From positions 62,001-126,000 of the forward strand of contig CACBXB010000003.1 in assembly GCA_902543185.1 (NCBI GenBank): a stretch of DNA of 64,000 nucleotides. The letters are read 5' to 3'. Origin of the DNA: Paracoccaceae bacterium. GTDB lineage: Bacteria > Pseudomonadota > Alphaproteobacteria > Rhodobacterales > Rhodobacteraceae. Below, piece after piece: positions 8,925 to 17,379 of this stretch. The translations under genes were made by a program, and so were the position numbers. Numbering within the stretch: position 1 is the stretch's first letter; each line of letters opens with the position of its first letter. Under the pieces are notes generated by a model, which was given only the letters and a program-made list of their open reading frames with translations, was not told the origin of the DNA and did no database searches.

Positions 8925-9509
8925 ATGCGCTTTATACGATCTTTATATAACTGGACAATGGAACTAGCTAATAACCCACGGGCTATTTGGTTGTTGGGGT
9001 TCGTCGGCTTCATTGAAGCAATATTTTTTCCAATACCACCTGATGTTTTGTTAATTCCTATGATTTTAGCAAACATCAAAAAGGCCTGGCTCTATGCTCT
9101 TGTTACTACAATTTCGTCTGTTTTGGGAGGACTAGTGGGGTATTATATTGGCTTTCTCGCTTACGCACAAATAGCTGAACCTTTACTTGTAGGTCTTGGA
9201 AAACAACCTGCGATGAACTTATTTTCAAATTCTATAAACGAAAATGGATTTTTGATTGTACTAACGGCCGGTATATCTCCAATACCATTTAAAGTTGTCT
9301 CTGTTATGTCTGGTTTTACACAAATGCCCATATATGTCTTTTTTGCATCTGCTTTACTAGGAAGAGCCACTAGATTTTTCGTTGTTGCAACTCTACTAAA
9401 GCGATACGGAGAAACGATAAAAAGTTTTATAGAGACTTATCTAGGTTGGCTGTTTCTATTTTTTATGGCTCTTATTGTGGTTGGAACTTTAGGTTTAGAC
9501 TTTTTATGA
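8925..9509 (+). CDS. YqaA/DedA-like VTT-domain membrane protein
   Basis: 194 aa inner-membrane protein with about five hydrophobic segments. The VTT (SNARE-associated/DedA) signature is visible in GFVGFIEAIFFPIPPDVLLIP near the N-terminus and in the re-entrant GISPIPFKVVSVMSG segment. Bacterial members are linked to lipid-carrier recycling, membrane potential or envelope homeostasis; the YqaA subgroup is uncharacterised in detail. It overlaps the following DsbB-like gene by 4 nt (ATGA), so the two are cotranscribed. Divergent from tRNA-Leu, with about 100 nt between them for promoters. Confidence 0.85.
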   Translation: MRFIRSLYNWTMELANNPRAIWLLGFVGFIEAIFFPIPPDVLLIPMILANIKKAWLYALVTTISSVLGGLVGYYIGFLAYAQIAEPLLVGLGKQPAMNLFSNSINENGFLIVLTAGISPIPFKVVSVMSGFTQMPIYVFFASALLGRATRFFVVATLLKRYGETIKSFIETYLGWLFLFFMALIVVGTLGLDFL

Positions 9510-9973
9510 GAACTAAGCAATTGATAACTATAGCATGCCTTTCATCGGCAGCTGTTATTTTGGGAGCTTATTCTTTCGAATACATCGGTGAATTTTTACC
9601 TTGTAAGTTGTGCTATTGGCAACGGTACCCACACATTTTTAATATGTTAATCTTTTTATTATTCTATTTCTTTCCCGTACGTATCCTTATTTTTGTTGGT
9701 ATGATGTCGATGTTAATCTCAACAATTTTAGCTTTTTATCATGTGGGAGTAGAACAAAAATATTGGTCTGGCCCCAATTCCTGTACTAACTCCTCAATAG
9801 AAGGTTTGACCACCGATCAGTTATTAGAAAAAATAATGAGTGCCCCGCTTGTCCGCTGTGACGAAATAGCATGGGATTTAATTGGTATTTCTATGGCTGG
9901 ATGGAACGTTTTGATATCTTTTTGTTTATTTTTAATTTGGCTTTATTGTTACTTTAGGAAACAGATCGAATAA
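9506..9973 (+). CDS. DsbB-family disulfide bond formation protein
   Basis: 155 aa with four transmembrane helices. The membrane-proximal redox pair CKLCYWQR is in the first periplasmic loop, as in DsbB, and a second Cys pair occurs in the later loop (NSCTNSS and LVRCDEIAW). Members reoxidise DsbA using quinone. I chose the ATG at 9506, which overlaps the stop of the upstream VTT gene; the frame is open further upstream but that part encodes an implausible N-terminus within the preceding gene. The DsbB family identification is firm; the partner DsbA is not in this window. Confidence 0.85.
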   Translation: MRTKQLITIACLSSAAVILGAYSFEYIGEFLPCKLCYWQRYPHIFNMLIFLLFYFFPVRILIFVGMMSMLISTILAFYHVGVEQKYWSGPNSCTNSSIEGLTTDQLLEKIMSAPLVRCDEIAWDLIGISMAGWNVLISFCLFLIWLYCYFRKQIE

Positions 9974-9976
9974 ACA

Positions 9977-11299
9977 TTATTCAAGAAAGTTTGATCTATT
10001 CAACGAATATTTGGCCATTTTCTCGTTAAGAGTTCGTCTAGGTATTAATAATTCTTCCATTACCTTGTTTATTGAGCCTTTGTGCTTACGCATAGAACAT
10101 TCAATTAATGATTTTTCAAATGCTTCAACATATAATTTTAAAGGTTTTCCGTCTGAAATAATTGTATTATCAATATTTTCCTCAGAAATTATTAATAACG
10201 AAGATAGATTTAAATCTCCCCTCCTCGACTGAATTACGATCTGCTCGGCTATATTTATCAGCTGTCGTACATTACCTGGCCACGGTGCTTGAATCAATTG
10301 ACTTGATTGCTCTGAGGTTAGTACAGGAGCTAAACAACCATACTCTTCTGCAAAGGAATGTGCATATTGATAAAACAAATCAATTATATCATTTCCCCTT
10401 TTCCTCAGAGAAGGAACTGAAATTTTTAAAGAGCTTAATCTGAAATATAAATCGTCTCTTATTATTTTTTTTGCGAATGTAGGAGATGAGTGGTTGGAAA
10501 TTGTTATTAATCTTATCTCGGAAGAATTTTCCAAAAATACTAATTTATCCAATAGTTTTCCTTGAAGATCGGTAGGAAGTCTTTCGATGTCTTCTAAAAT
10601 AAGTGTTCCACCTTTGGCTTCCTCAAAAGCAGGTAAAAAATTGTCGGTTTTTTCTATTGGCCCAAATAATCGTCTGGATAAGGTAAACCCGTCATAGGCG
10701 CTACAGTGAACTGTAATTAAAGCTTTTGCCGTTTTCTGGCTAACTGCATGCAACGCATGAGCGACGAGTGTTTTGCCAGTCCCCGTTTCTCCTTCTATTA
10801 ATACGAATGCATCAGATTGAGAAAAATCTAAAATATCTTCTTTTAATTCAAGCAATACTTTAGATGAACCTGCTAACTTTTTAATAATTTTGGAACCATC
10901 TGATAATTCTTGGCGAAGCTCTCTGCTTTCCAAAGTGGAGCGGCGCTTTTTAGCAGCTAATTTTATTAATTGAGTTAAATCTTCAGGCTCAAATGGTTTT
11001 TCTAAAAAATTAAATGCCCCCAGCCGCATAGCTTCAACAGCCATTGGTACGTCTCCATGACCTGTTATAAGAACTACAGGTAGCCCACTATCTTGCCCCA
11101 TTAATTTTTTTAATAGCTGCATCCCGTCCATACCAGGCATTTTGATATCAGAAACAACAACGCCTGGGTAATGAAAATTTATACTGGCTAATGCATCTTC
11201 AGCTGAAGCAAAACTCTCAGTTTCATAACCTGATAAAGAGAGCCATTGTGAGATGGAGAGCCGCATATCTTTTTCATCGTCAATTATGGCTACCTTCAT
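9977..11299 (-). CDS. dctD: DctD-like NtrC-family response regulator lacking the GAFTGA loop
   Basis: 440 aa. Receiver domain (residues 1-120) with acidic pocket IIDDEKD and phospho-acceptor Asp51 in VVVSDIKMPGMDG. AAA+ domain (about 145-370) with Walker A GETGTGKTLVAHAL. Fis-type HTH at the C-terminus (about 400-435, IPRRTLNEKMAKY). Oddities: the stretch between LFG and FEEAKGGT is about 6-8 residues shorter than in NtrC-type activators and contains no GAFTGA, and Walker B reads LILEDIE where LFLDEIG is usual. Both argue against a standard sigma-54 activator. The gene overlaps the sensor kinase by 4 nt. DctBD normally control C4-dicarboxylate uptake, but no dctPQM lies nearby. Confidence 0.8.
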   Translation of the reverse strand: MKVAIIDDEKDMRLSISQWLSLSGYETESFASAEDALASINFHYPGVVVSDIKMPGMDGMQLLKKLMGQDSGLPVVLITGHGDVPMAVEAMRLGAFNFLEKPFEPEDLTQLIKLAAKKRRSTLESRELRQELSDGSKIIKKLAGSSKVLLELKEDILDFSQSDAFVLIEGETGTGKTLVAHALHAVSQKTAKALITVHCSAYDGFTLSRRLFGPIEKTDNFLPAFEEAKGGTLILEDIERLPTDLQGKLLDKLVFLENSSEIRLITISNHSSPTFAKKIIRDDLYFRLSSLKISVPSLRKRGNDIIDLFYQYAHSFAEEYGCLAPVLTSEQSSQLIQAPWPGNVRQLINIAEQIVIQSRRGDLNLSSLLIISEENIDNTIISDGKPLKLYVEAFEKSLIECSMRKHKGSINKVMEELLIPRRTLNEKMAKYSLNRSNFLE

Positions 11300-13104
11300 G
11301 ACTCAAAACCTGAAATTGAGTTTGTAGTTTCTCTAACAGTTACCTTACTTGGATCAAATAATGGCAATGTGATCGTAAATTCAGCACCGTTAGTTGATAG
11401 ATTTTTTCCTTGAAGCATACCCCCCAATTCGGAAATAATATTTGACGATATAGCTAACCCTAACCCTAACCCTTTTCCTGAGTCTTTAGTTGTTTGAAAA
11501 GGTTCAAAAATAGTCTCTAAGTTACTGATACCCTTACCATTGTCTTTTAATAAAAAGATTGCTGAGTCATCTTTATAAAGAGATATTTTAATCTCCGGCT
11601 CCTCGACTTCTATAACTGCATCAAGAGCATTTCGCAGTAAGTTTATTATAACCTGTTCAAGTCTCTGTTGATCCGCCATAATTATGACCGCTTCCGGTTC
11701 TATAAATGTTTTAACTTTTACTTGTGCTTGTTTTAACTGGGGCTCCATTATTGCCATTGCAGATAAAAAAGCCTCGTTGAAATTTACTGGAACTAAGCTT
11801 TCTGTGTTTTTTCTAGCAAAGGATTTAAGTTGTTTGGTAATTCCCCCCATTCTTTGAATTAAGTCATCAATTCTCATCAAAGCCATCACGGTTTCATTAG
11901 GTCTATTTCTTTTCAATAATAATGAAGCACCAGCTAAATATGTTTTCATTGCAGCCAAAGGCTGATTTAATTCATGACTTATAGCCGCTGACATTTCACC
12001 TAGTGCGGCCAATTTGGAATGTTGCTCTAAAGTTTTCTCAACAGCAAGTAAATTTTTTTCTACTCGTTTGCGTTGCTTAATTTCTTTAGTCAATCTTTTA
12101 TTCAGTTCTTTTAATTGAAATGCTTCTTCCTCAAACAAATTAAGACGAACAACATTCTTTCTATTTAATAGATACAAACAAAAAACAATCAAAAATAGAA
12201 GTAGAAGAATTTCAAAGGCGAGAATGGTGTTAACTTTTTCCCTCACGCTTGAGTAATTAGTAAAACTAGAAATATTCCAATTTAGCAAAGGTATTTTTCC
12301 AGTAGAACGGATGGTCGCCTGTGTGTTTGGGTAAGTATCCAAGCCTTTTAACTTGGTCCATTCGGCTGTTACATTATAAGCACGTTTAAAAGTGTTTTCA
12401 GGCGTTTTGATCTGAAAGGCTTGTTTCTCTGTCAATCCCCTCCAACTAGGTTCTGTTGAAAGAATTATTATGCCAGCATTATCGGTTATTATAATGGTCT
12501 CTCCACTTTCCACCCACGCTCTTTCAAATTTTTGAAGATCAACTTCTATTAATATCACTCCAAGTAATTCACCTTCATATTCAATTAGTCTAGAATAAAA
12601 AAAACCAAAATCATTACCCTCTTTTTTGGAAACGCTCATAACAGTTTCTAATGTACTGTTAGCATTATTAGTAAAACCTTTATAAGATACTTTTTTTTTG
12701 AAATTTTCCTTGGCGCTAAAAGCTACCAGATTTCCATATTTATCCAAAAGGGATATCGAAGCGATGGATATTTCATTTAAAAAAAGTGAAAATCTTTCCG
12801 ATAAAATAGAAAAATTTTTAGAAATTAAAGATTTTGTGATTTCTTGATCATTTACTAATAGTTGAGGAATGATTGAGTTTTTCTGTAATTCATTCAGTAT
12901 ACTATTTGTATTTTTTGTAAGATTTAATTTTCCCTGACGTTCAATGATCTCGCTAAATCTCGATGTAAAAAATGAGTTAGTTATAAATAGAATAGAAAGT
13001 GTAATGATAAGGAATGTAAATAAAAATATTCGTGGTTTTGTTAAAATTTTAGGTGTTGATCTTTGGTTTGTTTTTATAATTTCAGTGAAATTTTTCTTAT
13101 CCAT
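11296..13104 (-). CDS. dctB: DctB-like sensor histidine kinase
   Basis: 602 aa from the ATG at 13104. Transmembrane helix 1 is near residues 22-45, then a periplasmic sensor of DctB/Cache type follows to about residue 285, with conserved-looking ITDNAGIIILSTEPSWRGL, then helix 2 (LAFEILLLLFLIVFCLYLL). A coiled coil (LKELNKRLTKEIKQRKRVEK) precedes the kinase core. The phospho-His is in AALGEMSAAISHELNQPLAA. The N box is QVIINLLRNALDA and the G boxes are DNGKGIS and GKGLGLGLAIS. A longer frame opens at 13203, but it would overlap purQ by about 60 nt. It probably sits at the end of the pur operon, 40 nt after purQ. Confidence 0.82.
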   Translation of the reverse strand: MDKKNFTEIIKTNQRSTPKILTKPRIFLFTFLIITLSILFITNSFFTSRFSEIIERQGKLNLTKNTNSILNELQKNSIIPQLLVNDQEITKSLISKNFSILSERFSLFLNEISIASISLLDKYGNLVAFSAKENFKKKVSYKGFTNNANSTLETVMSVSKKEGNDFGFFYSRLIEYEGELLGVILIEVDLQKFERAWVESGETIIITDNAGIIILSTEPSWRGLTEKQAFQIKTPENTFKRAYNVTAEWTKLKGLDTYPNTQATIRSTGKIPLLNWNISSFTNYSSVREKVNTILAFEILLLLFLIVFCLYLLNRKNVVRLNLFEEEAFQLKELNKRLTKEIKQRKRVEKNLLAVEKTLEQHSKLAALGEMSAAISHELNQPLAAMKTYLAGASLLLKRNRPNETVMALMRIDDLIQRMGGITKQLKSFARKNTESLVPVNFNEAFLSAMAIMEPQLKQAQVKVKTFIEPEAVIIMADQQRLEQVIINLLRNALDAVIEVEEPEIKISLYKDDSAIFLLKDNGKGISNLETIFEPFQTTKDSGKGLGLGLAISSNIISELGGMLQGKNLSTNGAEFTITLPLFDPSKVTVRETTNSISGFES

Positions 13105-13144
13105 AAATATAATATGGCTTAAATTCTTCTGTCTGTTAAGAATT

Positions 13145-13804
13145 TTAAATTGTCTGAAGCAATCCTTTAAAGAAGGAGTAACCATCTTGGCATCCATGCG
13201 CACTCTCAGTGTGCCGCTCAGGGTGAGGCATCATTCCTAAAACACGATGATTTCTGGATAAAATGCCGGCGATATTATCAGAAGCCCCATTTGGATTATC
13301 AATGTACTCAAAAGCAATACAATTTTCGTCGCGGAGTTTTTTTAAATCATCCTTTAAGGCAAAATAATTTCCTTCATGATGTGCTATGGGTATAGAGATA
13401 ATCCTATTATATGAATAATTATGTGTAAAAGTGCTTGTTATATTCTTGACACGTAGATCAACAACTTTCGAAATAAATTTAGTGCCTTCATTTTTTTGGA
13501 GAATACCTGGCAAAATACCAGCTTCGGTAAGGATCTGAAATCCGTTACAGATACCTAGTGCATAACCTCCACGGTCAATATGTCTAACTACCTCCCTAAA
13601 AATGGGAGACTTGGCAGCAATAGCTCCACATCTAAGATAATCCCCAAAAGAAAAACCACCCGGAATTGCAATGAGATCTATATTTTTCGGTAATTCAGTC
13701 TCTTTGTGCCAAATTGAAATTGTCTGATGACCAGTTAAACGAAGCGCGGCGAGCAGATCTCGATCACAATTTGATCCAGGAAAAATAATAACTGCTGCAC
13801 GCAT
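13145..13804 (-). CDS. purQ: phosphoribosylformylglycinamidine synthase subunit I (glutaminase)
   Basis: 219 aa class I glutamine amidotransferase that supplies ammonia to the PurL subunit in FGAM formation. The start is IIFPGSNCDRDLLAALR, the nucleophile Cys lies in ALGICNGFQIL and the catalytic His/Glu in MMPHPERHTE. I set the start at 13804 because this ATG shares a base with the purS stop (TGATG), and the 19 upstream codons are not family-like. Order purC-purS-purQ is a typical small-PurL operon of alphaproteobacteria; purL itself is not in the window. Confidence 0.95.
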   Translation of the reverse strand: MRAAVIIFPGSNCDRDLLAALRLTGHQTISIWHKETELPKNIDLIAIPGGFSFGDYLRCGAIAAKSPIFREVVRHIDRGGYALGICNGFQILTEAGILPGILQKNEGTKFISKVVDLRVKNITSTFTHNYSYNRIISIPIAHHEGNYFALKDDLKKLRDENCIAFEYIDNPNGASDNIAGILSRNHRVLGMMPHPERHTESAHGCQDGYSFFKGLLQTI

Positions 13805-14043
13805 CAAATAATCTCTATTTCGTAACTTTCTATAACGGTATTCGCTAGTAATTTTTCGCACATTTCTTGGATACTTTTGTTTGCTTTTTCTTTGGAGGTC
13901 TCATCTAAACCTATTTCTATGACCTTACCTTGACGGACCGACTCAACGTTATTGTATTCTAGAGAATTTAATGCGTGTTTTACAGCCTCGCCTTGTGGAT
14001 CAAGAACTCCATTCTTTAGCATAACTGTAACCCGAGCTTTCAT
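13804..14043 (-). CDS. purS: phosphoribosylformylglycinamidine synthase subunit PurS
   Basis: 79 aa, the small structural subunit that bridges PurQ and the short-form PurL in the FGAM synthase complex. The sequence begins MKARVTVMLKNGVLDPQGEA with the family's GVLDPQG motif, followed by the DETSKEKANKSIQEMCEKLLANTVIE helix region. Its stop overlaps the purQ ATG by one base, and 35 nt separate it from purC upstream. Presence of PurS means that the genome's PurL is the short, three-subunit type. Confidence 0.95.
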   Translation of the reverse strand: MKARVTVMLKNGVLDPQGEAVKHALNSLEYNNVESVRQGKVIEIGLDETSKEKANKSIQEMCEKLLANTVIESYEIEII

Positions 14044-14078
14044 TTAAAATTTCCTTATCTTTAAAAAATGCGTAATAC

Positions 14079-14837
14079 TTATCTAACTAACGTGGGTTTT
14101 ATTTGAGAATTAGTTTTGGGTAGCAAGCCCAACCTATTTGCAACTTCCGTATAGGCATCCGTAAGGCTGCCCAAATCACGTCTAAAGACGTCTTTGTCCA
14201 GTTTTTCACCACTTTTGATGTCCCATAAACGGCAACTATCTGGACTAATTTCATCGGCAATTAATAGCCGCTGATACTCTCCCTCAAAAAAACGACCAAT
14301 TTCAATTTTAAAATCAACTAATTTGATTCCAACACTGAACATTACTCCAGATAAAAAATCATTTACTCTCAGAGCTAAACCCAGAATATCATCCATATCT
14401 TGTGAAGATGCCCAATTAAAAGCAGCAATGTGTTCTTCCGATACTATCGGGTCTCCTAGACTATCATCCTTATAATAGTATTCGACAACTGGACGAGGTA
14501 GCTGTGTGCCTTCTTCTATTCCTAATCTTTTTGAGATAGAGCCAGCAGCGTAGTTTCGTACAACAACTTCAAGAGGGATTATTTCACAATTGCGAACAAG
14601 TTGCTCACGCATATTCAAGCGCTTAATAAAGTGAGTTGGAACTCCTATATTATTTAGACCTGACATAAAAAACTCAGATAGCCGGTTATTTAAGACGCCT
14701 TTACCCTCAATAACTTCTTTTTTTTCGGCATTAAATGCTGTTGCATCGTCTTTAAAATACTGAACAACTGTTCCTGGTTCAGGCCCTTCATATAAAATTT
14801 TTGCTTTACCTTCATAAATTTTTGCGCGACGGGCCAT
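14079..14837 (-). CDS. purC: SAICAR synthetase
   Basis: 252 aa; joins CAIR and aspartate with ATP in purine synthesis. Signature stretches are [18 protein letters not shown] at the N-terminus, [27 protein letters not shown] and [10 protein letters not shown] with the catalytic region. Length is normal. It heads the purC-purS-purQ unit, with dctB-dctD behind it. The ATG at 14837 is preceded by an AT-rich region shared with the divergent homocysteine methyltransferase gene. Confidence 0.96.
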   Translation of the reverse strand: MARRAKIYEGKAKILYEGPEPGTVVQYFKDDATAFNAEKKEVIEGKGVLNNRLSEFFMSGLNNIGVPTHFIKRLNMREQLVRNCEIIPLEVVVRNYAAGSISKRLGIEEGTQLPRPVVEYYYKDDSLGDPIVSEEHIAAFNWASSQDMDDILGLALRVNDFLSGVMFSVGIKLVDFKIEIGRFFEGEYQRLLIADEISPDSCRLWDIKSGEKLDKDVFRRDLGSLTDAYTEVANRLGLLPKTNSQIKPTLVR

Positions 14838-15023
14838 AAGTTTAAATCCATTATGAGACTTTAATTTCTACTAAAATCTATTAAGCGAAAGGAAATGACT
14901 GAGCAAGTTTTTATCTGAAGAGACCTTAAAGAATAATTGTTGCGGATAACTCATAATGAAAATGAATTAAATTCGTTGGACAACTATACATTATTATGGA
15001 ATTCACCGAACCGTGGAGGAGAA

Positions 15024-16022
15024 ATGGCTTCAAAAATTGAGCAGAAAATAGGCTCTTGTGAATGGCTTCTTGCAGATGGCGCCACAGGCACAAATCTTTT
15101 CGATATGGGTTTAATGTCTGGAGACGCGCCTGAACTTTGGAATGAAAAATATCCAGAAAAAATCGCCACACTTCACAAAGATGCAATTGAAGCTGGAAGT
15201 GATATATTTTTAACAAATAGCTTTGGTAGTAACGCACTTAGACTTAAGCTCCACAACAGCGAAAACAGAGCTTTTGATTTGTCTAAAATGTCTGCTGAAA
15301 TTGCTCGAGATGTTGCAGACTCTTCGAATAGGACAGTTTTTGTTGCTGGTTCAGTTGGGCCGACTGGTGAAATTATGCAGCCCTTTGGAGATCTTACGCA
15401 CCAATTAGCTACTGAGGTATTCCATGAACAGGCCCAGGGTCTTAAAGAGGGTGGCGTCGATCTTCTATGGGTAGAAACTATATCAGCTCCGGAGGAATTT
15501 AAAGCTGCGGCTGAAGCTTTTTCGCAAATTGAACTTCCTTGGGTCGGAACAATGAGTTTTGATACTGCCGGACGTACAATGATGGGAACAAGCCCGGCTG
15601 CAATGGTTGAGTTAATTTCCTCTATACAAAATAAACCTATAGCTTTCGGGGCAAATTGTGGCACAGGTGCTCCAGACTTACTAAGAACTATCCAAGATTT
15701 TGCGAGATCTGCTCCTGAAAGCATATTGATTGCAAAAGGCAATGCAGGAATTCCGAAATATATTGATGGTCAAATTCTTTATGATGGTACTCCAGAATTG
15801 ATGGCAAAATATGCAGTTATGGCTAGAAATAGCGGTGCCAAAATAATTGGGGGTTGCTGTGGAACTAAATCTGAACATTTGTTATCAATGCGCGCTGCTC
15901 TTGAAAGTGAAGTCCTAGGATCAGCTCCATCGCTTCAACAAGTAGAATTAGAAATTGGTCCGTTTTCGAGTCAAAGCAGAAAGGAAACAAAAAAGCGCAC
16001 ATCTAAAAGAAGGCGTCGTTGA
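15024..16022 (+). CDS. bmt: homocysteine S-methyltransferase (Bmt/BhmT-like; MetH homocysteine-binding module)
   Basis: 332 aa, one homocysteine-binding TIM barrel. Zinc ligands are the Cys in FGANCGTGAP and the double Cys of IIGGCCGTKSEH near the C-terminus; the N-terminal DGATGTNLF motif is also typical. The start at 15024 is chosen for its strong ribosome site (GGAGGAG 4-10 nt upstream) and the family-like MASKIEQ N-terminus; a longer TTG-initiated frame exists. Roseobacters often annotate this as betaine-homocysteine methyltransferase. The cobalamin-binding gene at 16221 makes a split methionine synthase equally plausible, with methyl transfer via the corrinoid protein. The tail KKRTSKRRRR is strikingly basic. 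Confidence 0.87.
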   Translation: MASKIEQKIGSCEWLLADGATGTNLFDMGLMSGDAPELWNEKYPEKIATLHKDAIEAGSDIFLTNSFGSNALRLKLHNSENRAFDLSKMSAEIARDVADSSNRTVFVAGSVGPTGEIMQPFGDLTHQLATEVFHEQAQGLKEGGVDLLWVETISAPEEFKAAAEAFSQIELPWVGTMSFDTAGRTMMGTSPAAMVELISSIQNKPIAFGANCGTGAPDLLRTIQDFARSAPESILIAKGNAGIPKYIDGQILYDGTPELMAKYAVMARNSGAKIIGGCCGTKSEHLLSMRAALESEVLGSAPSLQQVELEIGPFSSQSRKETKKRTSKRRRR

Positions 16023-16220
16023 GTATAGTAGTTGCTATATTTACTACATAAACCTCAGTTTTTATTGATATTTAAAATAAAAATAATATGAAGGGTTTAT
16101 ATTTAGTCGGCTTTAAAATGCTCTATGTCGTAAAATGACTGTTAGATTTTATCAAAAAATAGAAGACTAACACAAAAGTAACTCGGGGACCTTATCTGGT
16201 TTTTTTGAAAGGATATGGGT

Positions 16221-16922
16221 ATGTCAGATGATGAAGATGAAATAATTTTATCAGAGTTAGACGACGACGAGCTTGTGCAGCAAATGTTTGATGACCTCTA
16301 TGACGGGCTTAAAGAAGAGATCGAAGAGGGTGTTAATATCCTGCTGGAGAGAAAGTGGGCTCCTTATAACATACTTACAGAAGCGCTCGTAGGCGGAATG
16401 ACGATTGTAGGGAAAGACTTCAGAGATGGTATCTTATTTGTGCCAGAGGTCCTACTAGCAGCGAATGCAATGAAGGGTGGGATGGCAATATTAAAGCCTT
16501 TGCTTGCAGAAACTGGAGCCCCTCGAGTTGGCAAAATGGTCATTGGAACCGTAAAGGGCGATATCCACGATATTGGGAAAAATTTAGTTTCTATGATGAT
16601 GGAAGGTGCGGGCTTTGAGGTTGTCGATTTGGGGATAAATAACCCAGTCGAGAATTATTTAGAAGCTTTGGAAAAAGAGCAGCCTGATATATTGGGCATG
16701 TCTGCGCTATTGACTACAACAATGCCATACATGAAGGTTGTAATCGATACACTAGTTGAAAGCGGAATACGAGACGAATATATTGTTCTAGTCGGAGGTG
16801 CTCCGCTCAATGAGGAGTTTGGAAAAGCAATAGGTGCTGACGCTTATTGTCGAGATGCTGCAGTAGCAGTTGAGACAGCTAAGGAATTTGTAGCTCGAAA
16901 GCATAATCAACTGAGTGCCTAA
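16221..16922 (+). CDS. corrinoid (B12-binding) protein, methyltransferase partner
   Basis: 233 aa. An N-terminal helical cap (B12-binding_2, with GMTIVGKDFRDGILFVPEVLLAANAMKGG) and a C-terminal Rossmann cobalamin domain are present. The Co-ligand His is in KGDIHDIGKNLVS (DxHxxG), with the SALLTTTM and VGGAPLN loops around the nucleotide tail. It shuttles methyl groups between a methyl donor protein and the homocysteine methyltransferase encoded just upstream. ATG codons occur at 16215 and 16221; GAAAGGA is well spaced only for 16221. A 198-nt gap separates it from bmt, so it may have its own promoter. Confidence 0.9.
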   Translation: MSDDEDEIILSELDDDELVQQMFDDLYDGLKEEIEEGVNILLERKWAPYNILTEALVGGMTIVGKDFRDGILFVPEVLLAANAMKGGMAILKPLLAETGAPRVGKMVIGTVKGDIHDIGKNLVSMMMEGAGFEVVDLGINNPVENYLEALEKEQPDILGMSALLTTTMPYMKVVIDTLVESGIRDEYIVLVGGAPLNEEFGKAIGADAYCRDAAVAVETAKEFVARKHNQLSA

Positions 16923-16925
16923 AAG

Positions 16926-17321
16926 TTAACTTATGGAGTTTATTTTTTCTACCATTGCTTTTACCCCATTTGAGCGTTGAGACGATAGATGATCATCTAA
17001 CCCTAGCCTTTTTAAATTATCCCACGCACTTATATTTTTAATTTCGTCAATTGGCGTACCGTTATACAATTTGCGCAGTAAAGCTATCAGGCCTTTGACA
17101 ATGACTGTATCGCTATCGCCATCGAAATAAAGAGTGTCAGAAACTGAAAAATGGAGCCAAACTTGCGATGCGCATCCGTTAACTTTATTACTTTCAACTT
17201 TTAAAGCTTCGTCCAGGCCAGGCATTTTTCTACCTTCTTCAATTACATATCTGTATTTGTCTTCCCAATCTTCTAAAAATTCAAAATCATCAACAATTTG
17301 TTCAAATTCACTACTAGCCAA
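16926..17321 (-). CDS. sufE: cysteine desulfuration protein SufE
   Basis: 131 aa sulfur acceptor that takes persulfide from SufS for Fe-S assembly. The acceptor Cys is in KVNGCASQVWLH, in the usual loop, and the motif FEFLEDWEDKYRYVIE is characteristic. There is no ATG. TTG codons lie at 17327 and 17321, and AAGGGG is 6 nt from the second, so I start at 17321 (ASSEFEQIVDDFE), matching homologues. The stop is 4 nt from the end of the convergent corrinoid gene. It stands apart from any suf operon here. Confidence 0.9.
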   Translation of the reverse strand: MASSEFEQIVDDFEFLEDWEDKYRYVIEEGRKMPGLDEALKVESNKVNGCASQVWLHFSVSDTLYFDGDSDTVIVKGLIALLRKLYNGTPIDEIKNISAWDNLKRLGLDDHLSSQRSNGVKAMVEKINSIS

Positions 17322-17379
17322 TTTCAACCCCTTAAATATACAACCTTTTTTTAATTTAGTGCTCGAGATAAAAATTCTA

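Noticed and set aside
9977-13104. A complete dicarboxylate uptake system
   Set aside because: Only the regulatory pair is present; no dctPQM or dctA gene lies in the window.
13105-13203. Longer N-terminus for the DctB-like kinase
   Set aside because: It would overlap purQ by about 60 nt and adds a non-membrane, unconserved-looking stretch; ATG 13104 gives the usual short cytoplasmic tail before helix 1.
15173-15742. 189-aa open frame on the minus strand
   Set aside because: Lies wholly opposite the homocysteine methyltransferase gene, has no family motif, and mirrors its codon pattern.
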